Positions 37,554-45,741 of a DNA stretch of 61,908 nucleotides are shown one piece after another. This stretch comes from BD2-11 clade cluster bacterium bin43 (lineage in GTDB: Bacteria; Gemmatimonadota; Gemmatimonadetes; Longimicrobiales; Gaopeijiaceae). The DNA is taken from NCBI GenBank assembly GCA_002238605.1, contig MPMR01000025.1:1-61908 (forward strand), written 5' to 3'. The notes below the pieces were generated by a model. The model saw only the letters and a program-made list of their open reading frames with translations. It searched no databases and was not told the DNA's origin. Made by a program: the position numbers and the translations under genes. The first letter of the stretch is position 1, and each line of letters starts with the position of its first letter.

Positions 37554-38840
37554 ATGAGCAACGTCATCCGCACCTCGGTCCGCAGCGACGGCCTTCCGCG
37601 CATCGTCCGAAGCTTCCTCTGGGTCGCGGCCCTGGCCGCCTGCGGGGGCGACTCCGGCACCGACCCGCCCGAGGTCACGCCGGAAGACCCGCCGCGCGCC
37701 GCCGCCCTCGCCATCTCCCCCGAGTCGGTGGCGCTCTCGTCGCTGGGCGAAACGGCCGGGTTCAGCGCGACCCTCACCGACCAGAACGGCGCCGCCTTCG
37801 CGGGCACGGTCGCCTGGTCGAGCAGCGACCCGGCCGTGTTCACCGTGACCCCCACCGGAGTGGTCAGCGCCGTCGCGAACGGCTCGGGTACGGTCACCGC
37901 GTCGTACGAGGCGCTGAGCGCGACCGCCCAGGTGGTGGTGGCGCAGGCCCCCGCGGCCGTCGTGGTCGTGTCCGGGGGCGGGCAGGAGGGGATGGCGGGC
38001 AGCACGCTCGCCGAGGCCGTGGTGGTGCGGGTGGACGACGGGGGCGGCTCGCCGGTCGCGGGCGCCACCGTGACCTTCGCGGCGGGCGAGGGGCACGGGT
38101 CGGCCGACCCGGCCATGGTGGACACCGACGCCGGCGGCCTCGCCCGCACCACCTGGACGCTCGGCGACGCGGTGGGCGCCCAGACCCTGACCGCGTCGGC
38201 GGCCGAGGGAGTGTCGGCCGACATCCGAGCGGCCGCGGGCGAGCTTCCGGTTCCGCCCGACTCGGCGGTCTACAGCGTCGCCTTCGAGGCCACCTGGAGC
38301 CCCGCCACCCATCCCGACAACTTCCCCCGCGGCGCGCACTTCTCGCCGCTGATCGGCGCCGTGCACAACGACGGCGTGCGCTTCTGGGCGAGCGGCGAGA
38401 CGGCCACCCCCGGGATCGAGAGCATGGCCGAGACGGGCGGAACCAGCACGCTCAGGTCGGAAATCAGCGCGCACATCCCGGTCAGCGCGCTCTCCATCAT
38501 CGCCGGACCCGGCCTCGGCATCAGCCCGGCGCGCACGACCGTCCGCCGCGTGGTCGTCCGGCTGGACTACCCCCTCGTCACCCTGGTCACCATGATCGCC
38601 CCGAGCCCGGACTGGTTCGTGGGCGTGTCCGGGCTGTCGCTGATGGACGAGTTCGGGCAGTGGGTGGAGGAGCTCGAGTTCACCCTCTATCCGTACGACT
38701 CGGGCACCGACGACGGGACCGGCTACACCTCCGCCAACGCCGAGTCCTCGCCCAGGCAGCCCATCCACAGCCTCCGGGGGATGGCCCCCTTCTCGGACGC
38801 GCCCATCGGGACGTTCACGTTCACGCGCATCGGGGGTTAG
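37554..38840 (+). CDS. Lipoprotein with bacterial Ig-like domains and a Spondin_N domain
   Basis: The 428-residue protein has a signal with lipobox (VAALAAC, Cys30). A BIG2 Ig-like domain covers about 48-130 (AISPESVALSSLGETAGFSA, VAWSSSDPAVFTV). A BIG1-like domain covers about 131-225 (DGGGSPVAGATVTFAAGEGH). A Spondin_N domain covers about 237-428 (YSVAFEATWSPATHPDNFPR, FSPLIGAVHNDGVRFWASGE, SPDWFVGVSGLSLMDEFGQW, GTFTFTRI). In animals Spondin_N is found in F-spondin-type matrix proteins, and it also occurs in bacterial secreted proteins. The layout suggests a surface adhesin. The tail-proximal WFVGVSGLSL pattern matches the domain's conserved core well. Confidence 0.82.
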   Translation: MSNVIRTSVRSDGLPRIVRSFLWVAALAACGGDSGTDPPEVTPEDPPRAAALAISPESVALSSLGETAGFSATLTDQNGAAFAGTVAWSSSDPAVFTVTPTGVVSAVANGSGTVTASYEALSATAQVVVAQAPAAVVVVSGGGQEGMAGSTLAEAVVVRVDDGGGSPVAGATVTFAAGEGHGSADPAMVDTDAGGLARTTWTLGDAVGAQTLTASAAEGVSADIRAAAGELPVPPDSAVYSVAFEATWSPATHPDNFPRGAHFSPLIGAVHNDGVRFWASGETATPGIESMAETGGTSTLRSEISAHIPVSALSIIAGPGLGISPARTTVRRVVVRLDYPLVTLVTMIAPSPDWFVGVSGLSLMDEFGQWVEELEFTLYPYDSGTDDGTGYTSANAESSPRQPIHSLRGMAPFSDAPIGTFTFTRIGG

Positions 38841-38850
38841 ACCGCGACCC

Positions 38851-38970
38851 CAGGTCCGCGTGCGCACCCTGGGGCAGAGCTACGATCAGCAGGACTTCGA
38901 GGAGATCGTCCTTCTCAGCAGCAGTGACGGCACGGTCGTGCGTCTGCGCGACGTCGCCGACGTGCGCGCG
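38851..38970 (+). pseudogene. Remnant of an RND permease gene (40 codons)
   Basis: Reading from 38851 gives QVRVRTLGQSYDQQDFEEIV and continues LLSSSDGTVVRLRDVADVRA. The RND permease at 42335-45568 has the same 23 residues at the start of this stretch and 34 of 40 overall; the corresponding DNA is 44756-44875 on the opposite strand. No start, no membrane helices and no continuation are present on either side. It therefore lies as a 120-bp inverted copy just after the spondin gene and just before the end of the methyltransferase gene. It is a dead fragment, from a paralogue or a local rearrangement. Confidence 0.85.
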
Positions 38971-38983
38971 GTGGGCTGTTGTT

Positions 38984-40036
38984 TCAGGCCTGAGAAGGTT
39001 TGCGAGCCAGAAAACAGTACAGCGGCGTGAAGATACCCGTCTTGCCGCCCGCCACATACGCCTCCGCGGTCCGATCGAGGAGCCGGACGACTTCCGCCGA
39101 GCCATTCGGAAAGAGCCGCAGCAGCTCGGCCAGCTTCGATCCCGCGATGATCGCCTTGCGGCCCCACGGAAGCCTTACCAAGGCGTTCCCCAACGTCCCG
39201 TGGCGACTCTCCATGGGCTGATACCAGGGCGTGGAGGGTCCCTCCTGTACGTCCCAGTCCCTTCCCTCGATGACTTGAAATCCCGCGGCTTCGAGCGCGT
39301 GATTCACTTCCTCGAACGTGGCGATGTCGTGCAGCGCGATACCGCGCATGAGATCCTGCTTGACGGCCCGGTGCCGACCGTCGTTCGGATCGAACCGGTC
39401 CGTAAGACACATTTCCTGACCCCAGAACAGGGCACCCGGTTTCAGCACGCGGAATATCTCCGCGAAGGCACGCTGCTTGTCCTGCGCATGGCATGTTGAC
39501 TCTATGGCGTAACCCCGGTCGAAGGTGTCGTCCTCGATGGCGCTCATGTCCATGAAGCTGCACCCTATCAAGTCCACCAGGTGTTCGAGCCCCGCCTCGG
39601 CGTTCAACTTCTTCGCTTGCGCCAGCTGGACCTCATTGATGTTGATACCCACGACCCTGGTGCCGGTCTCGCGGACGACGCGGCGCATGGGGCCGCCGAT
39701 CCCGCAACCAACGTCGACCACCGTCATGCCCTGTTCCAACTCCAGCTCGGCGATCATCGCGCGCTGGTGCCGGACCTTGGATTCCTTCAGACTTTCATGA
39801 GGCGTAAGGGGCGCGAAATGCAGGGATTCACCCCAACCCCACACCATGAAGCCGTTGCAAAGCTCGTAGTATTCCCTGACCGTTTCCGCGTGGTCGTAGC
39901 CGCCGGCGTCTCCGGTCTCCGGCACCGCCCGGTCGACCCAGCCGTTGAAGTATCGCACGCGACGCGCGACGCCCGATCCGCGGTACGCATCCCTCAGCGC
40001 TTTCGACAGTTCGCCCAGTCGGATTCGGTGCCTCAA
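38984..40036 (-). CDS. Sterol C-24 methyltransferase (ERG6/SMT-like)
   Basis: The 350-residue protein transfers methyl from S-adenosylmethionine, by family knowledge to C-24 of a delta-24 sterol side chain. SMT region I is VWGWGESLHFAP (65-76; plant and fungal enzymes have YEYGWG-S-FHF). The SAM motif is DVGCGIGGP (108-116) and region II is AIESTCHA (177-184). Region III is TPWYQPM (269-275), and the C-terminus GGKTGIFTPLYCFLARKP is that of eukaryotic SMTs. Length and motif order match ERG6; cyclopropane synthases and ubiquinone methyltransferases lack these sterol boxes. It starts at TTG 40036, overlapping the P450 stop by 4 nt (TTGA), so the two are co-translated. Substrate, and whether sterol is endogenous or host-derived, is unknown. 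Confidence 0.88.
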   Translation of the reverse strand: MRHRIRLGELSKALRDAYRGSGVARRVRYFNGWVDRAVPETGDAGGYDHAETVREYYELCNGFMVWGWGESLHFAPLTPHESLKESKVRHQRAMIAELELEQGMTVVDVGCGIGGPMRRVVRETGTRVVGININEVQLAQAKKLNAEAGLEHLVDLIGCSFMDMSAIEDDTFDRGYAIESTCHAQDKQRAFAEIFRVLKPGALFWGQEMCLTDRFDPNDGRHRAVKQDLMRGIALHDIATFEEVNHALEAAGFQVIEGRDWDVQEGPSTPWYQPMESRHGTLGNALVRLPWGRKAIIAGSKLAELLRLFPNGSAEVVRLLDRTAEAYVAGGKTGIFTPLYCFLARKPSQA

Positions 40037-42084
40037 GCAGGCAACTCGCGCCGCTGCTCCGTGATGCGGAACTTCAGCTTCTTGCTGGGCTTCATCGACG
40101 GAAACGGATTGAATTGGAGTTTCCGCGCGTACTTCGCCGGCGACACCTCAATCGTGAAGTGATGCGCCAGCATCAGCAGGTTGACCGTCAGGTGCATCTC
40201 CATCCACCGCGTGCCGAGACACCTGTGCGTGCCCAGCCCGTACGGGGCGAACCCGAGGCTGTCATGCTTCTTGCGCGACGGCAGGAAGCGGTCGATGTCG
40301 AACTTGTGGGGCTCGGGAAAGACGTCGCTCATGTAATGCGTGGCGGTCATGGCGATGTGGATCCGTTCCCCCAGGGGCAGCTCGTGGTTCTCGACCACGC
40401 AGGTATTCATCACGTTGCGAACCGACATGGTCACGATCGGGTACATGCGCAGGCACTCCATGAGGAAGCGGTGCGTCACGTCGATGTTGGCGGGGGTGAA
40501 GTCCTCCTTCCCGGGGTCGCCGTTGGCGAACAGGGCATCCGCTTCGGCCTGGATCCTGGCGTACAGGTCCGGCTGCGACGCCATGGCGTAGACCATGAGG
40601 CTGAACGTATCGCCGAGGTACACGCTGGCAATCAAGGCTGCGGAAAAAGAGAAGAGCAGGTTGGACTCCGGGAGAAACTGCGGGTCGCTCGCGTGCAGGC
40701 TGAGATAATCGTCCACCAGGTTCCGCGGGCCGTCCGCCCGTTGGCCGGGCGTGTTGACCTGCAACACCCGTTCCATCAGGGTGTCCAGGGTCTTCGCCCG
40801 GCGTTTCATGCCTGGGGTATTCAACGTGAACCTGGGCAGGAGTCGGGCGATATGCACGCTCAGGGCCCGTTCCTTGTACGTCATCAGGTCGTCCATGAGA
40901 TCTTGCGTATCGACGCCGATGAACAGCGGTGAAAGCTGGGCGTTGACGAACGCCCGGGACATGGACGTGGCGCGGTAGGAATCCCCAACCGTCAAGCTCG
41001 CCATGTATGCGCGGCCCCTGTCGTAGAGCTGATCCATCTGCCCTGCCAGCCTCGCCTGGGAATAGGCCGGCGCCAGGAACTTGCGAAGCCGGAAGTGATC
41101 GGCGCCGTCCAGGGCGGGAAGGACGCCGGCCGCACCGTACACCTTCTCGAAATCGCTGAAGTAGTCCCTGGTTCTCAGGTGCTGCCGCCCCTGCTTGTGC
41201 ACCCAGCGGTTCGTTTCGAGTCCGGCCAGGAAGATCAGGGGCTTCGAGAAGGGAGGGCGGACACTGAACACCGGGCCGTATTCCTCCGCGAGGTGCCCGA
41301 ATAAGGCGTTCAGGTTGCCGTCCCGAATATGCGGGTTGGCCAGCAGCTTGCGCAGCGGAACCGTCGGAATCTTCTTGGAAAGAGCGGAATGTCTGCGGAT
41401 TGGGCCGACGAGATTCCGAGAGACCGCATCGGCAATGGACCGGCCGATCAAGTCCATCTGGCAGACGAACTTGATGCGCTCCTCCGCCTTCTCATCGAGT
41501 TCAAAAATCAGGCGAAAGACGTCGCACGTATTGACGAGGCATACGATGACGACGTCTCTGGGGTCGGGAATCTGGTCGGTGAAGAGAACCTTGCCGATCC
41601 GCGCCTTGATGAACCGGTCGGGCGTGCCTTCCGCAGACATCCCGTACTGTTGCCCATGCAGGACGGTGGGGGACAGCGTCCAGAATTCGCCTTCGTGGTG
41701 TTGGAGGATATCCCGTTCAACCAGGCGCGCCAGAGTAATATCGATGACCGACTCCGCACGGGACGCGAGCCGTTCGATCCAGTACCGGGCAGTGTGCTGT
41801 TCCGGTGCGTCCACGATTTCCCGCAGGAAGGGGTCCAGGACGGGATCGCCCGTTTCGGCCGGGTCCACGGCGAACAGGGATGTCAGGTCCGAGTCGAGCC
41901 GCGACCGGAAGGAGAGTTCCGCCAGCACTCCGCCGACGACGGCGCAGTTCAGTTGCCAGCCGGGTACCTGATGGAAGTAGCCGCCCTTCTCGTCGAGAAG
42001 CATCAGGATGAGTTCGTCGACCAGGCTCAGGGGTTCACCCGTCGAACTTTCCGCCGTCTCCGCCGTTTTCGCCCTGTCAGTCAT
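40033..42084 (-). CDS. GPP34 (GOLPH3/Vps74-like) domain fused to cytochrome P450
   Basis: From ATG 42084 the 683-residue protein has two parts. Residues about 18-225 match GPP34: SLVDELILMLLDEKGG, LNCAVVGGVLAELSF, TGDPVLDPFLREI, the W-x2-RL and LARLVERDIL helices, and a late VIVCLVNTCDVFRLIFELDE helix. Residues about 250-683 are a P450 with I-helix LGDT (about 490-493), ExxR E543-R546 (FLMECLRMYP), PERF-like FPEPHKFDIDRFLP and heme loop FAPYGLGTHRCLG with Cys622. It is normal P450 length after the GPP34 part. GOLPH3 proteins bind PI4P membranes in eukaryotes; bacterial GPP34 functions are poorly known. No ferredoxin partner is adjacent. It is coupled to the SMT, so a sterol substrate is likely but unproven; CYP51-specific motifs are not seen. 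Confidence 0.88.
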   Translation of the reverse strand: MTDRAKTAETAESSTGEPLSLVDELILMLLDEKGGYFHQVPGWQLNCAVVGGVLAELSFRSRLDSDLTSLFAVDPAETGDPVLDPFLREIVDAPEQHTARYWIERLASRAESVIDITLARLVERDILQHHEGEFWTLSPTVLHGQQYGMSAEGTPDRFIKARIGKVLFTDQIPDPRDVVIVCLVNTCDVFRLIFELDEKAEERIKFVCQMDLIGRSIADAVSRNLVGPIRRHSALSKKIPTVPLRKLLANPHIRDGNLNALFGHLAEEYGPVFSVRPPFSKPLIFLAGLETNRWVHKQGRQHLRTRDYFSDFEKVYGAAGVLPALDGADHFRLRKFLAPAYSQARLAGQMDQLYDRGRAYMASLTVGDSYRATSMSRAFVNAQLSPLFIGVDTQDLMDDLMTYKERALSVHIARLLPRFTLNTPGMKRRAKTLDTLMERVLQVNTPGQRADGPRNLVDDYLSLHASDPQFLPESNLLFSFSAALIASVYLGDTFSLMVYAMASQPDLYARIQAEADALFANGDPGKEDFTPANIDVTHRFLMECLRMYPIVTMSVRNVMNTCVVENHELPLGERIHIAMTATHYMSDVFPEPHKFDIDRFLPSRKKHDSLGFAPYGLGTHRCLGTRWMEMHLTVNLLMLAHHFTIEVSPAKYARKLQFNPFPSMKPSKKLKFRITEQRRELPA

Positions 42085-42334
42085 CGGCTCTGTCTCTCCG
42101 CATCTGAGATGGACTACGCGGGACTGCCGCTGGGTCGACGCCACGAAAGCATCAGACGCAGTGCAGGGAGTATAGCACCGGAACAACCATCACAAGAATA
42201 GCCGTGATAGAGAGAACGCCGCAACCGAGCGGCAAAGGCCGTTGGCGACCGAGCCAGCTCGCCTCACCCGCTCGGCGTCAGGCGGGATCAGCCCGTCGCA
42301 TAGGCTGAAAAAAGCAAGATGACATTATCGACGG

Positions 42335-45300
42335 TTACGCCGAAGTCGGCTCCGGCATCGCAGGGCGGACATCCGAGCGGCCACGCGCCCGTGCCCGCCG
42401 CGCAAGCCAGCGCTGGTGGAGCGAGGTAAGCGCCGGCACGAGGAGCATCAGCAGGACCGTGGTGAAGAGGATGCCGCAGCCGATCGAGGTGGAGAAGGGC
42501 ACGAAGAACTGGGCCTGAGTCGCGTCTTCGAGGATGAGGGGCGTGAAGCCGAGGAAGGTGGTCAGCGACGTCAGCATGATCGGGCGGAAACGCCCCTTGG
42601 CGCCCTCGATGATCGCTTCTCGCGCCGGAAGGCCTTCCTCGAGCTCCTGGTCGATAAAGTCGATCATGACCAGGGAGTCGTTCACCACCACGCCGGCGAG
42701 GCCGAAGACCCCGATGAAGGACTGGGAGCTGAGTGCGACGCCCAGGACCCAGTGGCCCAGAATCACCCCGATCAACCCGAACGGGATGATAGCCATAATG
42801 ATGAACGGCTTGGTATACGAGCGCAGCGGAATCGCGAGCAGCGCGAAGATCAGGATCATGGCGATCCCGAAGCCGGGTCCCAGCGCGTTCAGGGATTCCA
42901 GCTGCTGCTGCGGTTCACCTCCGAAGGAGTAGGTCAGTTCCGGGTCCTCGGCGACGATCGCCGCGAGGATGTCGTCTTCCAGAATGCGGTTGGCGCGCCC
43001 GCCGGATATCACCGCCGGATCCACATCCGCAGTGACCCTGACGATGCGCTGGCCGTCCTGGCGATGGATGGCGGGCGGCGACATGCCCGAACTCAGCGAA
43101 GCCACACGGCTCACCGGGACCTCGGCGCCGCCGGCCGTCCGAACCAGCGACCCTTCGATGTCGGTGATCGAGTTGCGCTGCTCCTCGGGCAGCCGCACGT
43201 ACACCAGAACCTCTTCGCGGCCGCGCTGCACCCTGAGCGCTTCCGCGCCGAAGAACGCGGACCGCGTCTGCCACGCGAGGTCCTCGAGGGTGAGACCGAG
43301 AGTTCGCGCTTCGGGCAGCAGTCCCAGCTGGATCTCAGGGATGCCGGGAGTGTGATCGGAGCGGATGTCGTGGATGCCTGCCACTTCGCGCAGGTCATTG
43401 ACGACCGCGGTTGCGATCCCCGGGAGGCGGTCGGGATCCGGATGAGCCAGCACGGCCTCGACGGGGTTGCCCAGATCGTAGATTGTGCCGCTGATGGTGA
43501 GCGCGCGCACATAGGGCAGGACACCCAGCTCCTCGCGCCACGCCTGCACGACATCTCCCGTGGGAATCCGCCGGTGCTGCGCGTCCAGCAGCTTGAACGA
43601 TATGGTGGCGACATTGGGCTCCGGGTTCAGGGTGAGGTTGGGACTGAGCCCCCCTCCATCTACTCGCGGCCGTTGACCGACGATAACCGTTACCCCGGAC
43701 AGCAGGGGCGGCGCATCGGTGGGCCTGTCTGCGGAGATCCGCTCGATGACCCGGTGGCCGGCCGCCTCCAACTCGCGCGCCACCTCGTAGGTTCGCTGGG
43801 CCGTCGTCCCGTCCGGCATCTCCAGGGTGGCCGTTGCGAAATCGCCTTCGACCTCCGTGGAAAAGATGAATGGAACGATGCCCGCCGGCAGCATGGCAAA
43901 GCACAGGATGAGGAGGGCGATGGCTGACGAGAGCGTCACTCCGGGTCGATCAGTCGCGAAACTCACGCCGCGGTGCAGGGGGCCCTGCACGAATCTGCCC
44001 AACTGCAGATCGACCTGACCCTGAATCCGGGATACGAATCGCTCAAGGCGCGTTCGGGGCGCCCACTCCGGTCCGTGGAGGTGGTGAGAGAGGTGGTTGG
44101 GCAACACCAGCAGCGATTCGATCACCGAAATCACCAGCATCGCGATGACGATGGTCGGCAGCGCTTTCCAGGTCTCTCCGATCCCTCCGGGAATGAAAAG
44201 CAGAGGAGAGAACGCGGCGATCGTGGTCAGCACCGCGAAGATGAGAGGCACCTTGATTCGCCGGGCCCCGCGTATCGCCGCGACGACGCCCGGCGTTCCC
44301 CGCATGCGTTCCAGGTGGATGTACTCGGAGACGACGATCGCATCGTCCACGACGATTCCGATGGCGAGCACGAACGAGAAGAGGGACACCGCGTGGATGG
44401 CGAGGTCGAACGCCATCATGGCGGCCAGGGCGCCGACGCCGGACACCCCGAGGCCGACGGCTACCCAGAAGGCAAGCCGGAGTTCGAGAAACAGTCCCAA
44501 AGCCAACAGCACCAGCATCAGCCCGAGAAGACCATTCTTAATGAGGATGGCGGCGCGCTCCTCGAAGGCATCGGATGAATCGTTCAGGATGGTGACGCCC
44601 ACGCCGTCCGGGAGTGACGGGGCCACCTCTTCGGCGACGTGCTGCCGAACGGCGCCCGCCACATTCATCACCTTCTCGCCCTCGGCCCTCGATACCTCGA
44701 CGAAGACGGCCGGCAGACCATCGTGCCGGACGATCAGGTCCAGGTCCTGGAAGCCGTCGCGCACCTCGGCGATGTCGCCCAGTCGTACCACCGTGCCGTC
44801 CCCGCGGCTGAGCAGGACGATCTCCTCGAAGTCCTGCTGATCGTAGCTCTGTCCCAGGGTGCGCACCCGCACCTGGGACTGCTCGGTGTCGATGCTGCCG
44901 GCGGACAGATCCAGCGAACTGCGGCGAATCGTGTTGGCGATATCCGGGAGCGTGAGTCCAAGCGCTCTGAGCCGCTGCAGCGGCACTTCGATCGAGATCT
45001 CATAGTTGCGGATGCCGCTCGTCTCTACCTGGGAGACGGCAGGCAGCGCGGCGAGTTCATCCTCGATCTGGTAGGCAAGCTCCTTCAACGTCCGCTCGGG
45101 GACATCGCCGTAGACGACCAGGCGCATGATGCTCTCGGCGTTGGTCATCTCCCTGATCTGGGGCCGCTCGGCCTCTCCCGGGAACGTCTGGATTCGGCCG
45201 ACCGCCGCTTCCACCCTGGCCACGGCATCGTTCATGTCCGTGCCCGACCGCATTTCCACCCTGACCGACGCCATGCCCGGGGCCGCCGCGGACTTCACCG

Positions 45301-45568
45301 CCTTCACGTTGCCCAGCCCTTCGACCTCGTCCTCGATCTTGGCGACGATGGACTCCTCCACCTCCTCGGGGGTGGCGCCCGGATAGGCGACGGAGACCTC
45401 GACCTGATTGAAGGGCACGGTGGGCCAGGCTTCCAGCTCGAGCCCGAAAAACGACGCCACGCCCGCGACGATGATGCCGACCATCAGCAGGTTGGCGGCC
45501 ACGCCGTTGCTGGCCATGTAGGCGATGGGACCGCCGGGTTCGCCGTGATTCCTTCCGTTCGAAGTCAT
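42335..45568 (-). CDS. RND superfamily inner-membrane permease (AcrB/HAE-like)
   Basis: The 1077-residue protein has the N-terminal helix, the PN/PC porter half-repeats (VSVAYPGATPEEVEESIVAK), and the proton-relay helix FVLAIGIVVDDAIVVSEY with paired Asp. A second half-repeat is present, with VFGLAGVVVNDSLVMIDFID near the C-terminus. Tripartite pumps normally need a membrane-fusion protein and an outer-membrane channel; neither is adjacent. It lies between the Rieske oxygenase and the P450-SMT pair on the same strand (gaps 173 and 250 bp), so it may move the product of that locus, but an ordinary drug efflux pump caught between them cannot be excluded. A 120-bp remnant of a close relative is at 38851-38970. 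Confidence 0.92.
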   Translation of the reverse strand: MTSNGRNHGEPGGPIAYMASNGVAANLLMVGIIVAGVASFFGLELEAWPTVPFNQVEVSVAYPGATPEEVEESIVAKIEDEVEGLGNVKAVKSAAAPGMASVRVEMRSGTDMNDAVARVEAAVGRIQTFPGEAERPQIREMTNAESIMRLVVYGDVPERTLKELAYQIEDELAALPAVSQVETSGIRNYEISIEVPLQRLRALGLTLPDIANTIRRSSLDLSAGSIDTEQSQVRVRTLGQSYDQQDFEEIVLLSRGDGTVVRLGDIAEVRDGFQDLDLIVRHDGLPAVFVEVSRAEGEKVMNVAGAVRQHVAEEVAPSLPDGVGVTILNDSSDAFEERAAILIKNGLLGLMLVLLALGLFLELRLAFWVAVGLGVSGVGALAAMMAFDLAIHAVSLFSFVLAIGIVVDDAIVVSEYIHLERMRGTPGVVAAIRGARRIKVPLIFAVLTTIAAFSPLLFIPGGIGETWKALPTIVIAMLVISVIESLLVLPNHLSHHLHGPEWAPRTRLERFVSRIQGQVDLQLGRFVQGPLHRGVSFATDRPGVTLSSAIALLILCFAMLPAGIVPFIFSTEVEGDFATATLEMPDGTTAQRTYEVARELEAAGHRVIERISADRPTDAPPLLSGVTVIVGQRPRVDGGGLSPNLTLNPEPNVATISFKLLDAQHRRIPTGDVVQAWREELGVLPYVRALTISGTIYDLGNPVEAVLAHPDPDRLPGIATAVVNDLREVAGIHDIRSDHTPGIPEIQLGLLPEARTLGLTLEDLAWQTRSAFFGAEALRVQRGREEVLVYVRLPEEQRNSITDIEGSLVRTAGGAEVPVSRVASLSSGMSPPAIHRQDGQRIVRVTADVDPAVISGGRANRILEDDILAAIVAEDPELTYSFGGEPQQQLESLNALGPGFGIAMILIFALLAIPLRSYTKPFIIMAIIPFGLIGVILGHWVLGVALSSQSFIGVFGLAGVVVNDSLVMIDFIDQELEEGLPAREAIIEGAKGRFRPIMLTSLTTFLGFTPLILEDATQAQFFVPFSTSIGCGILFTTVLLMLLVPALTSLHQRWLARRARARGRSDVRPAMPEPTSA

Positions 45569-45741
45569 TGTGCCGGATTGGCCTCGGTCTGGAGGGGCTT
45601 CTGGTTTCGCAACGGCGCCGCACCAAAGATAGGAAAATGAGGAGATTCCTGCCCGGCTGGAGGCCTCGGTTCAGCCCAGTCCTCGATGGCAGCTACCCGA
45701 CTCCTCGACTTGCAGCAGAAGAAGAAGTTCTTCGGGCAATC

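Noticed and set aside
40033-42084. Calling the P450 a CYP51 sterol 14-demethylase
   Set aside because: The CYP51 B'-helix and I-helix signatures are not visible; only the general P450 motifs are. A sterol link rests on the neighbouring methyltransferase.
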